Source: Actinomycetota bacterium (GTDB lineage: Bacteria > Actinomycetota > Geothermincolia > Geothermincolales > RBG-13-55-18). Taken from it: a stretch of 64,000 bases of DNA. The DNA lies in contig JASEFK010000001.1 of assembly GCA_030019255.1 (NCBI GenBank), forward strand, positions 269,107-333,106. The letters are read 5' to 3'. Below, in pieces: positions 8,765-16,889 of this stretch. The position numbers and the translations under genes were made by a program. Positions within the stretch are counted from its first letter, which is position 1. Each line of letters opens with the position of its first letter. The notes beneath the pieces were generated by a model. The model ran no database searches, had not been told where the DNA came from, and saw only the letters and a program-made list of their open reading frames with translations.

Positions 8765-11062
8765 ATGACCAACGGAGAAGTGAAGAGGTTCTCGGCCGAA
8801 CTGTTCGGCAAGACCGTCCGTTTCGAGGTGGGAAAACTTGCCAGCCTCGCCGACGGAGCGGTGGTGATCTCCTGCGGAGGAACGGACATCCTGGTGACCG
8901 CCATGGGTTCCAAGAACGAGGTGGACCGCGATTTCTTTCCCTTGGTGGTGGACGTAGAGGAAAGAATGTACGCGGCGGGGAAGATCCCCGGGGGGTTCTT
9001 CCGCCGGGAGGGCCGCCCTTCGGAAAAGTCCATATTGACCGCACGGCTTATCGACCGCCCCCTGCGGCCCAACTTCCCGGAGGGGATGCGCATAGAGGTG
9101 CAGGTTATAGCCACCATCCTCTCCGTGGACCAGATAAATCACCCCGACGTGCTGGCGGTTAACGGGGCCTCGGCGGCCCTTTGCATCTCCGACATCCCCT
9201 TCAACGGGCCGGTAGGCGCGGTCAGGGTGGGCCTCTTCCCGGAGGGTCTGGCCATCAACCCAACCATCCCGGAGATGGAGAGGAGCACCCTGGACCTGGT
9301 GGTGGCCGGGGTCCTGGACCCGGAGAGCAACGAGGTGGACATCATCATGGTGGAGGCGGGGGCCTCCCAGGTCTCGGAGGCCGACCTGGTGGAAGCCATG
9401 GAGTTCTCTAAACAGGGCATACGGGAGATGATCCGCCTCCAGCAGCAAATGATCCAGGAGGTGGGCAAGCCCAAGCGGGAGGTGAACCTGCGCAAGTACG
9501 ACTTCGAGGCGGTGGAGAAACGCTTTCCGGACATGAGGGCCAAGGTGGAGAACCTCCTGCGGGAGATTGCCCGCAACCAGCTGGAGAAGCCGGAGAGGGA
9601 CAAGGCCCTGGAGAATCTCCTTAACGAGTTCACGCTGGCGGCGGAGATCGAAGGAACCACTGAGGAATTTTTGGCCTCCCTCAAGGAATATTTTGACCAG
9701 CTGGTGGGAAAGGCCATGCGCCGCATGATCGTGGAGGAAGATCTGCGGGTGGACGGCAGGCGCCCGGAGGATATTCGGCCCATCACCTGCGAGGTGGGGC
9801 TGGTGTCACGGACCCACGGATCGGGCCTCTTCGCCCGGGGACTTACCCAGGTGCTTACCCTCCTCACCCTGGGGCCCATAAGCGACATGCAGCGCATCGA
9901 CGACCTCTCCCCCGAGGAGAGCAAGCGCTTCATGCACCATTACAACTTCCCGCCCTTCTGCGTGGGGGAGACGGGCATCCTGCGGGGTCCGCGGCGAAGG
10001 GAGATCGGGCACGGGGCCCTGGCGGAGAGGGCCCTGGTCACCCTCATCCCGGACGAAGAGGAGTTTCCCTACACCATACGCCTGGTCTCCGAGGTCCTCT
10101 CCTCCAACGGGTCCACCTCCATGGCCTCGGTATGCGCCTCCAGCCTGGCTCTCATGGACGCCGGCGTGCCTGTCAAGGACAAGAAGGCGGTAGGGGGCAT
10201 CGCCATGGGGCTGATCAAGGAGGAGGACCGCACGGTGGTGCTCACCGACATCCAGGGCATCGAGGACAAGTACGGGGATATGGACTTCAAGGTGGCCGGC
10301 ACCGAGGATGGGGTAACGGCCCTCCAGATGGACATGAAGATTCGCGGCATCTCCGTGGAGACCCTGGAAAAGGCACTGGAACAGGCCCGTGAAGCCCGTC
10401 TCTACGTCCTGAAGAAGATGCGGGAGACCATCGCCGAACCCCGGGCCGAGCTCTCCCCCTACGCCCCCCGGGTGATATCCTTCGAGGTCCCAGTGGACAA
10501 GATACGCGAGGTCATCGGCCCCGGCGGCAAGGTCATCCACCGCATCATCACCGAGCACGACGTGGAGCTGGACATAGAGGACGACGGCAGGGTATTCATC
10601 ACCGCCAAGGACCTGGCCAGCGCGGAGGCGGCCAAGAAGATGGTGGAACAGATCATCCGCGAGGCCCAGCCGGGCGAGCAGTTCGAGGGAACGGTCACCC
10701 GGACCACCAGCTTCGGCGCCTTCGTGGAGTACCTGCCCGGAAAGGAGGGTCTCATTCATATCTCCAAGTTGTCCGACAGGCGCGTGGACCGCGTGGAGGA
10801 CGTGCTCAACGTGGGTGACAAGATCCGGGTGGAGGTCATGGAGATAGACAAGCTGGGTCGGGTGAACCTGCGCGGTTTAGACCTGAAGGTTCCGGAGGAG
10901 ACCGTGGTGGCGGGAGCCGCGAGGGAGGAGGGAAAGCCCAAGGGGTTCAAGGATACCCGCTCCCAGCCCCGCCATTCCCCGGGTTCCCAGGGCCGGCAGT
11001 CCCCGCGCAACCGGGGCAAGGGGGAGGGCAACCGGTTCAAGCAGGACAGGAGAAACTGGTAA
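8765..11062 (+). CDS. pnp: polyribonucleotide nucleotidyltransferase (PNPase)
   Basis: PNPase is the phosphorolytic 3'-5' exoribonuclease of the degradosome. The 765-residue protein has two RNase PH-like domains separated by a helical domain (about 240-320), a KH domain with IGPGGKVIH near 580 and an S1 domain starting GTVTRTTSFGAFVEYLPGKE near 640. The tail of about 60 residues is rich in Gly, Arg, Pro and Gln, resembling the RNA-binding tails of actinobacterial PNPases. RGLTQVLTLLTLG and the following segments form the catalytic second PH domain. Confidence 0.97.
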   Translation: MTNGEVKRFSAELFGKTVRFEVGKLASLADGAVVISCGGTDILVTAMGSKNEVDRDFFPLVVDVEERMYAAGKIPGGFFRREGRPSEKSILTARLIDRPLRPNFPEGMRIEVQVIATILSVDQINHPDVLAVNGASAALCISDIPFNGPVGAVRVGLFPEGLAINPTIPEMERSTLDLVVAGVLDPESNEVDIIMVEAGASQVSEADLVEAMEFSKQGIREMIRLQQQMIQEVGKPKREVNLRKYDFEAVEKRFPDMRAKVENLLREIARNQLEKPERDKALENLLNEFTLAAEIEGTTEEFLASLKEYFDQLVGKAMRRMIVEEDLRVDGRRPEDIRPITCEVGLVSRTHGSGLFARGLTQVLTLLTLGPISDMQRIDDLSPEESKRFMHHYNFPPFCVGETGILRGPRRREIGHGALAERALVTLIPDEEEFPYTIRLVSEVLSSNGSTSMASVCASSLALMDAGVPVKDKKAVGGIAMGLIKEEDRTVVLTDIQGIEDKYGDMDFKVAGTEDGVTALQMDMKIRGISVETLEKALEQAREARLYVLKKMRETIAEPRAELSPYAPRVISFEVPVDKIREVIGPGGKVIHRIITEHDVELDIEDDGRVFITAKDLASAEAAKKMVEQIIREAQPGEQFEGTVTRTTSFGAFVEYLPGKEGLIHISKLSDRRVDRVEDVLNVGDKIRVEVMEIDKLGRVNLRGLDLKVPEETVVAGAAREEGKPKGFKDTRSQPRHSPGSQGRQSPRNRGKGEGNRFKQDRRNW

Positions 11063-11078
11063 GGGGACCGCTGCCTCC

Positions 11079-12344
11079 ATGAGGGAAACCGGGTACCTGC
11101 GCACGGAGAACGCCAACGGCATACGCATCCTCACCGAGAAGATGCCCCACCTGCGGAGCGTAACCACCGGCTTCTGGGTGGGGGTGGGCTCGAGGGACGA
11201 GCCCCAGGAACTCTCCGGCATCAGCCATTTCATCGAACACCTCCTTTTCAAGGGCACCGAGAGGCGCTCCGCCCGGCGCATAGCGGAGGAGTTCGATGCC
11301 ATTGGCGGGGAGCTGAACGCCTTCTCGGCCAAGGAGTACACCTGCTATTACGCCAAGGTACTGGACGAAAACCTGGGGCAGGCCATGGACATCATGGTGG
11401 ACATGCTCCTGCACTCGCGCCTCTCTCCTCGGGACGTCGACGCGGAGCGCAAGGTCATCCTGGAAGAAATAGCCATGCACGAGGACTCGCCCGACGACAT
11501 CATCCACGACCTCTTCGTCTCCGCGCTGTGGGAGTCCCATCCGCTCGGACAGAGCGTGCTGGGCAACCAGAACGTCATACGCACCCTGCATAGCGAGGAC
11601 ATAAGGGATTTCTTCGACAAGTACTATTACCCGGAGAACATCGTGGTGGCCGTGGCCGGGAACGTTGAACACGAGGACATCGTGGAGATGGTGGAGGGGC
11701 TGATGGCCGTGGATGGGGGACGCGGCCGGCATGTCCGCCACTGCGTGGTCCCGGAGGTAAGGCCCCATACCGTGGTCTACGACCGGCCCACGGAGCAGGC
11801 CCACATCGTCATGGGAACCCAGGGGCTCCCGAGGCGCCACCCGTCCCGCTTTGCCCTGGCCGTCCTGGACAACATCCTGGGAGGAGGGATGAGTTCCAGG
11901 CTTTTCCAGAAGATCAGGGAGGAAAGGTCCCTGGTGTATTCCATCTTCTCCTACCATTCCATGTACGTGGAGACGGGCCTGGTGGCGATATACGCCGGCG
12001 CCAGCCCGGAGAACGCCCCCGCGGTCATGGAGCTGATCAAGGAGGAGATCGACCTGCTGCTGGAGAAGGGGATCACCGGGGAGGAACTGGAACGCGCCAA
12101 GGGCCACATCAAGGGGAACCTGGTCCTCAGCCTGGAGGACAGCGGAAGCCGCATGACCCGCCTGGGAAAGGCAGAGATAAGCGGGGGCGAGATATTGAGC
12201 CTGGACGAGCTGCTGCGGAGGGTGGAAGAGGTGACCGTGGACGACGTCCAGAAGCTGGCCCACGAACTCTTCGGCTCCCGGCGGCTGGTAGCCGTGATCA
12301 TCGGTCCCTTCGGGGACCGGGAATTCCAGGCCCACCTCTTCTGA
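11079..12344 (+). CDS. M16 family zinc metallopeptidase (PepR / mitochondrial processing-type)
   Basis: The 421-residue product is a pitrilysin-family protease with the inverted zinc motif HFIEH at about residues 49-53 and downstream conserved glutamates (KVILEEIAMHEDSP). A second inactive-type M16 half follows (RLFQKIREERSLVYSI). Members next to pnp in Actinomycetota and Firmicutes are usually annotated as insulinase-like processing peptidases; the physiological substrate is unknown. It starts 16 nt after pnp and is probably co-transcribed. Confidence 0.9.
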   Translation: MRETGYLRTENANGIRILTEKMPHLRSVTTGFWVGVGSRDEPQELSGISHFIEHLLFKGTERRSARRIAEEFDAIGGELNAFSAKEYTCYYAKVLDENLGQAMDIMVDMLLHSRLSPRDVDAERKVILEEIAMHEDSPDDIIHDLFVSALWESHPLGQSVLGNQNVIRTLHSEDIRDFFDKYYYPENIVVAVAGNVEHEDIVEMVEGLMAVDGGRGRHVRHCVVPEVRPHTVVYDRPTEQAHIVMGTQGLPRRHPSRFALAVLDNILGGGMSSRLFQKIREERSLVYSIFSYHSMYVETGLVAIYAGASPENAPAVMELIKEEIDLLLEKGITGEELERAKGHIKGNLVLSLEDSGSRMTRLGKAEISGGEILSLDELLRRVEEVTVDDVQKLAHELFGSRRLVAVIIGPFGDREFQAHLF

Positions 12345-12573
12345 GGGCCAGTAGGGAGTCCCGCTGAAGCGTGGGCGACGAGGGGGCAACGCCCGGCCGG
12401 CGGCGCTGCACGACTTGGGTAACCGGGTGCCCGGCGGCGCGGGCAGGAAGACGGAGCGAAAGACCACAACCGCAGGGGTTCGGTATTTAGCAACTTTCAC
12501 CGGGGTAATCAGCGTACTTTGAGGAAGGACAGGATGTGTCGAATGCCGGGACGTTGGTAGGAGGGAAGAGGTC

Positions 12574-13350
12574 ATGAAGGTTGGCGTGTGCGGTGCGGGG
12601 GGTCGCATGGGAAGGGAGGTCTGCCGGGCGGTTAGCGACGAGGCGGACCTCCATCTGGTATGCGCGGTGGACCCGGCCTTCGAGGGGAAGAGGCTCGCGG
12701 AGCTGGTCCCCGGATTGGATACCGACCTTCTGGTCCGGGGAGATGTGGGGGCCATGGCGGAGGCCGGAGTGGAGGTGATGGTGGATTTCACCGTGGCGCA
12801 GGCGGCCCGCGCCAACCTGCCGCGGGTTCTGCGGGAGGGTATCCCATGCGTGGTAGGGACCACGGGGTTCACCGCGCAGGACCTGGGGGAGCTGGAACGG
12901 GCGGCCGCGGAGGGAGGGGTGGGATGCCTGGTGGCTCCCAATTTCGCGATAGGCGCGGTGCTGATGATGGACTTCGCCCGGCGCGCCGCCCGGTACCTGG
13001 AGGAATGCGAGATAGTGGAGCTGCATCACCCGGCCAAGCTGGACGCTCCTTCGGGCACCGCCCGGAACACCGCGCGCCTGGTGCTCGAGGCACGGGGAGA
13101 GCGGGAGGTGGAGGAGAGGGAGGAGGGCCCGCGGGGACTGTCCGTGGGCGGGATACGCATCCACTCCGTGCGACTTCCCGGACTGGTGGCCCACCAGGAG
13201 GTCATCTTCGGGGGGAAGGGGCAGGTGCTCACCATACGCCACGATTCGCTGGACCGCACCTCATTCATGCCGGGGGTGCTGCTGGCCGTGCGCAAGGTGG
13301 GTGCCCTTTCCGGCCTGGTCCTGGGGCTGGAAAAGGTCATGGACCTTTAG
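12574..13350 (+). CDS. dapB: 4-hydroxy-tetrahydrodipicolinate reductase
   Basis: DapB reduces the DapA product in lysine and diaminopimelate synthesis, supplying peptidoglycan precursors. The 258-residue protein has an N-terminal Rossmann motif VGVCGAGGRMGREVCRAV, the central EIVELHHPAKLDAPSGTA with the catalytic His-His and Lys, and a C-terminal GVLLAVRKV. No other lysine gene is in the window. The 229-nt gap upstream (12345-12573) has no convincing promoter that I can see. The last codons are partly repeated downstream (see the repeat at 13304-13430). Confidence 0.95.
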   Translation: MKVGVCGAGGRMGREVCRAVSDEADLHLVCAVDPAFEGKRLAELVPGLDTDLLVRGDVGAMAEAGVEVMVDFTVAQAARANLPRVLREGIPCVVGTTGFTAQDLGELERAAAEGGVGCLVAPNFAIGAVLMMDFARRAARYLEECEIVELHHPAKLDAPSGTARNTARLVLEARGEREVEEREEGPRGLSVGGIRIHSVRLPGLVAHQEVIFGGKGQVLTIRHDSLDRTSFMPGVLLAVRKVGALSGLVLGLEKVMDL

Positions 13351-13430
13351 TCGATACCCGGGTATTGCCGGCCGCGCGCAGGGCGGGTACCCTTCCGGTG
13401 CGGCACGGGGCTGGAAGAGGTCGTTGACCT
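13304..13430 (+). repeat. imperfect duplication of the dapB 3' end
   Basis: The segment 13304-13347, which ends dapB, is echoed at about 13390-13430. The best part, GGGGCTGGAAAAGGTCATGG against GGGGCTGGAAGAGGTCGTTG, differs at three positions and would encode GLEKVMDL against GLEEVVDL. The second copy is not part of a plausible gene and looks like a decayed duplication. Confidence 0.5.
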
Positions 13431-13713
13431 GCACGGTGTTTCCACAATCCGGCTTACTCAAGTCCGCGAGCGCGCCCGGAGGTCCGCTTATCGGGGAGGG
13501 CGGGGCGGCGAGGGACCCGCGTCGCTCCTCGCGGAAAGGTTCGCCTTCCAAGGATTTCGCCTGCTACGACGATTTCGCAACGTACTGGAAGGCGGCGCGG
13601 ACGGAAGGTATGAAGGTGTCGGTGGTGGAAGTTAATTTTGTATTAGATTGCACGCGGAGATCTTGCGTGGGATCAACTGTCGGGATGCCCGTTTTTCCGG
13701 GCCGGAGGTGAAA
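13351..13713 (+). other. gene-free stretch between dapB and ftsK
   Basis: I see no convincing gene, tRNA or terminator in these 363 nt. They contain the decayed dapB-tail copy (13390-13430) and, at the right end, an AT-richer patch (TTAATTTTGTATTAG, 13632-13646) that could hold the -10 region of an ftsK promoter, although no good -35 box is visible. Confidence 0.5.
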
Positions 13714-16059
13714 GTGTCCGGTTCACACGGCAGGAAGGGGAGAAAGAAAGCCTCCGGGGCCCGAAGGGCCGCACCCTCGAGGCGCCGGAACAAGCGCGGG
13801 CGGCAGGAAGGACTGCCCCGCAACCTCCGGGAGATATACGGGGTCTCCCTGATCGTGGCGGGGATTCTCCTCCTCCTGGCCCTTTTCTCCGCCCTGGGCC
13901 CGGTGGGCAGGGGCCTGGAGTGGTTCTTCTCCTACATCCTGGGTTACATGCGTTTCCCGGTACCCTTCCTGGTGACCGGAGTAGGGCTTGCCCTGCTGCT
14001 CGGGCGGCTGGGGGATATGGAGAGGGCAAAGGAGGGGAAATGGAGTGTGACCTGGGTGGAGCTGGCGGGGGCCTCGGTGCTGCTCATGGGGGCCTGTGCC
14101 CTATTTCACCTCCGGGTGGGTGATCCGGAGGAGATGTTCGTTCTGGACAACCTCTTTCACGGCGGCGGACTGGTGGGGGCGGCTCTCTCCTGGCCGCTGG
14201 TCAAGCTGCTGAGCCGGCCAGGGGCCTACGTTATGGTGGTGGGGATGCTGATGGTGGGATTCCTGCTCCTCACCGGCCTGACCCTTTCCCAGTACCTTCA
14301 GGAGAGGGTGGAGAAGAGGCTGAAGGCCAGGCGAATGCGGCGCGCCGCCCTGAAGCCCAAGGGTGCGGAGAAGGGAAAGGCACCCGTTCCCCCGCCGGCG
14401 GAGGAAAAGGCTCCGGCGCCGGTACAGGTGGGAGCGGCGGAGGAAACGGTACCCGGGGAAGTCAGCCCCCCGCGACCGCGCCCGGAAAAGATTACCCCTC
14501 CCGCGCTGGTGATCGAGGAGGGCGGCCAGGTGGCCCTGGAGGTCAGGGAGGAGCCGGGCAAGCCCTACCGGCTGCCGCCGCTGGAGCTCCTGGTGCGCTC
14601 GGAAAGATCTTCCATCTCCCACAAGAGCGTGAACGAGAGCATAGCGGTGCTGGAGCGCACCCTGAGGGACTTCGGCGTGGATGCCGCGGTGACCCGGGTG
14701 ACGCGGGGACCTACGGTGACCCGCTTCGAGGTGGAACTGGGCTCCGGGGTCAAGGTTAACCGCGTGCTCAACCTGAGCGATGACATCGCCTATGCCATGG
14801 CCTCCCCGGATATACGCATCATCACTCCTATTCCGGGGAAGTCGGCCATAGGTATCGAGATTCCCAACCGGGAACGCGACCTGGTGACCCTGGGTGACAT
14901 CCTATCCGCTCCCCGGGCCAGGAAGCCGGATTCCCCCCTGCGGGTGGGGCTGGGTATGGACGTCTCTGGGCATCCGGTGCTCATCGACCTGCGGGACATG
15001 CCCCACCTCCTGATGGCTGGGGCCACGGGAACCGGCAAGAGCTGCTGTATCAACGCCATAATCGCCTCCGTGCTCATGACCGCCCCGCCCGACGAGGTGC
15101 GCATGATTCTGGTGGATCCCAAGTACGTCGAGCTGAGCCATTTCAACGGTATCCCGCACCTTCTGGCGCCGGTGATTACCGATCCCAAGAAGGCCTCCAG
15201 CGCCCTGGCCTGGGTGGTGAGGGAAATGGAGTACCGTTACCAGGTGCTCTCCAGGGCGGGGGTTAAGAACATCGTGGCCTATCTGGCGGCCCTGAAGGAA
15301 GGGCTGAGCCGGGAAAGGGACGAGAACGGCCAGCCGCTCTTCCCGGCCATGCCCTACATACTGGTGGTCATTGACGAGCTGGCGGATCTCATGATGGTCG
15401 CCCCGGCGGAGGTGGAGGACTCCATCGCCCGCATCGCTCAGATGGCCAGGGCGGTGGGGATTCACCTGGTGGTGGCCACCCAGCGCCCGTCGGTGGACGT
15501 GGTGACCGGCCTGATCAAGGCCAACATGCCTTCCCGCATTGCCTTCACCGTGGCCAGCCAGGCGGATTCCAGGGTCATCCTGGACGTGGGCGGGGCGGAG
15601 AAGCTGGTGGGGCACGGCGATATGCTTTTCCTCCCCGCGGGGACCTCCAGGCCCCTGCGGGTGCAGGGCGCCTATGTCTCGGAGAGGGAGATCGCCGCCA
15701 TAACCGGGTACATCAAGCGCCAGAAACGGGCCGAGTACAGCGAGGACATCATGGAGGAGGCGGGAGGGGAGAAGAGGGAGAAGGAACACGAGGACGAACT
15801 CCTGGACGAGGCCATCGAGATCGTGGTGCGCTCCGGGATGGCCTCCGCATCCCTTCTGCAGAGGAAGCTCCGGGTGGGCTACGCTCGCGCCGCGCGGCTG
15901 GTGGACATCATGGAGGACCTGGGTATCGTCGGCGGTTTCGAGGGCAGCAAGCCCCGTGCCGTCTTGATGACCGAGGAGGAGCTGGAGGAGATGAAGCGCC
16001 GCCGGGAGAGGTCTCGGGAAGCCGGGGGCGAGCCCTCCACGGCAGGCGGCATCACCTAG
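13714..16059 (+). CDS. ftsK: FtsK/SpoIIIE family DNA translocase
   Basis: FtsK anchors at the division septum and pumps chromosomal DNA, coordinating segregation with division. The 781-residue protein has about four transmembrane helices in residues 40-200, a Lys/Pro/Glu-rich linker (about 200-290), then the motor with Walker A GATGTGKS near 436 and Walker B ILVVIDELADLMM near 550. The C-terminal gamma winged-helix domain (LLDEAIEIVVRSGMASASLL) reads polar DNA motifs. I chose GTG 13714 because GGAGG lies 5 nt upstream; 13648 would add 22 residues with no ribosome-binding site. Confidence 0.95.
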   Translation: MSGSHGRKGRKKASGARRAAPSRRRNKRGRQEGLPRNLREIYGVSLIVAGILLLLALFSALGPVGRGLEWFFSYILGYMRFPVPFLVTGVGLALLLGRLGDMERAKEGKWSVTWVELAGASVLLMGACALFHLRVGDPEEMFVLDNLFHGGGLVGAALSWPLVKLLSRPGAYVMVVGMLMVGFLLLTGLTLSQYLQERVEKRLKARRMRRAALKPKGAEKGKAPVPPPAEEKAPAPVQVGAAEETVPGEVSPPRPRPEKITPPALVIEEGGQVALEVREEPGKPYRLPPLELLVRSERSSISHKSVNESIAVLERTLRDFGVDAAVTRVTRGPTVTRFEVELGSGVKVNRVLNLSDDIAYAMASPDIRIITPIPGKSAIGIEIPNRERDLVTLGDILSAPRARKPDSPLRVGLGMDVSGHPVLIDLRDMPHLLMAGATGTGKSCCINAIIASVLMTAPPDEVRMILVDPKYVELSHFNGIPHLLAPVITDPKKASSALAWVVREMEYRYQVLSRAGVKNIVAYLAALKEGLSRERDENGQPLFPAMPYILVVIDELADLMMVAPAEVEDSIARIAQMARAVGIHLVVATQRPSVDVVTGLIKANMPSRIAFTVASQADSRVILDVGGAEKLVGHGDMLFLPAGTSRPLRVQGAYVSEREIAAITGYIKRQKRAEYSEDIMEEAGGEKREKEHEDELLDEAIEIVVRSGMASASLLQRKLRVGYARAARLVDIMEDLGIVGGFEGSKPRAVLMTEEELEEMKRRRERSREAGGEPSTAGGIT

Positions 16060-16442
16060 CCTCCCCGGCCATTATGTATCACCTGGCCTCTCCAGCCCTT
16101 TTCTACCTTTCGAGAAGACAGACCCTCTCCGGGAAGACGATGTTGATGTCGACGTTGGCAAGGAACCCGCAGCCTACGGCCATTACCGGGAGAGGACTGC
16201 CTGACCGGTGCGAAAACCGTGTGCACGCCCGGTTTAAGGCTGCCGGAGGTTGGGAACAGAAATTAAATTGGAGCCTTGCGTAGGCGGGCCTTTGCGGTCA
16301 CCCTGCGGGCACGGAAAGGGACCGCGAGCTTGTGGTTCGACGTGGAGGCTCCGGGTCGCCTTCAGACAAAGAATGGAAATCCGGACCAAAGGCGGAAGAG
16401 CGAAAATACATCGTTGCTGCTGGAACGCGTAACGGGGAGGCA
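16060..16442 (+). other. gene-free stretch downstream of ftsK
   Basis: About 380 nt without a gene I can support. A 69-codon frame at 16074-16283 has no recognisable domain and no good ribosome-binding site. No tRNA-like T-arm, riboswitch core or T-run terminator was found on either strand. A non-coding RNA of unfamiliar type cannot be excluded. Confidence 0.4.
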
Positions 16443-16473
16443 TTGAGGAGCAGCTCGACAGGTTTGCTATAAT
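16443..16473 (+). promoter_or_regulatory. putative extended -10 promoter
   Basis: TTGAGG (16443-16448) is followed after 19 nt by a consensus TATAAT (16468-16473), directly preceded by TGC, giving the extended -10 motif TGCTATAAT. It would start transcription near 16480, about 58 nt before the small gene at 16538, and could also drive rimO. Confidence 0.6.
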
Positions 16474-16537
16474 CGATATCGGGGACCGTCGCCGAACATA
16501 TTTGGAGGTAACCGGTTCTTAGGCGAGGACAATTTTC

Positions 16538-16792
16538 ATGGGGGAACGGGAGGGGGAGTTGGCCAACAAGCTGGCTATGGAGGTGGAAAAGATACTCTCC
16601 GCGGCGGTGGGCGACTTCATCGCCAAGGCCACGGTGAAGAAGAATTGCGAACTTATCGGGACCACACCGGACGAGCTCACCATGGAGCATCTCCCGGCAC
16701 TTGCGGAAAAGATCGAGAGGTCGGTCTCCTTCTTCTCCGGCCGGGAAGTGGGCAGCGGGGTGGCCGAAAAGATCAAGTCCCTGAGGATTTGA
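16538..16792 (+). CDS. small protein of unknown function, 84 residues
   Basis: I do not recognise a named family. The product is acidic and mainly helical: an N-terminal helix (GEREGELANKLAMEVEKIL), a central block with NCELIGTTPDELTMEHLPAL, and a C-terminal amphipathic helix ending VAEKIKSLRI. There is no signal peptide, membrane segment or metal-binding cluster (one Cys only). The composition matches neighbouring genes, and a good promoter precedes it, so I believe it is real. GAGG lies 9-10 nt before the ATG. It is followed by rimO after about 100 nt, so a role in translation or RNA modification is possible but is guesswork. Confidence 0.7.
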   Translation: MGEREGELANKLAMEVEKILSAAVGDFIAKATVKKNCELIGTTPDELTMEHLPALAEKIERSVSFFSGREVGSGVAEKIKSLRI

Positions 16793-16889
16793 CCCCAGGC
16801 CGCGGCGCGGACCCATGTACCCGCCACCTGTTGGCGCACTTCCGGAAACCGCGGTTCCCTTACCCCTGCGGGGAAGGTGCACGAGTACC

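Noticed and set aside
11037-12941. Very long minus-strand frame (634 codons) opposite the M16 peptidase and dapB
   Set aside because: It mirrors the codons of well-supported + strand genes, its product is His/Gly/Pro-rich with no motif, and it spans two genes.
16074-16283. 69-codon frame downstream of ftsK
   Set aside because: No ribosome-binding site, no recognisable motif and composition unlike neighbouring genes.
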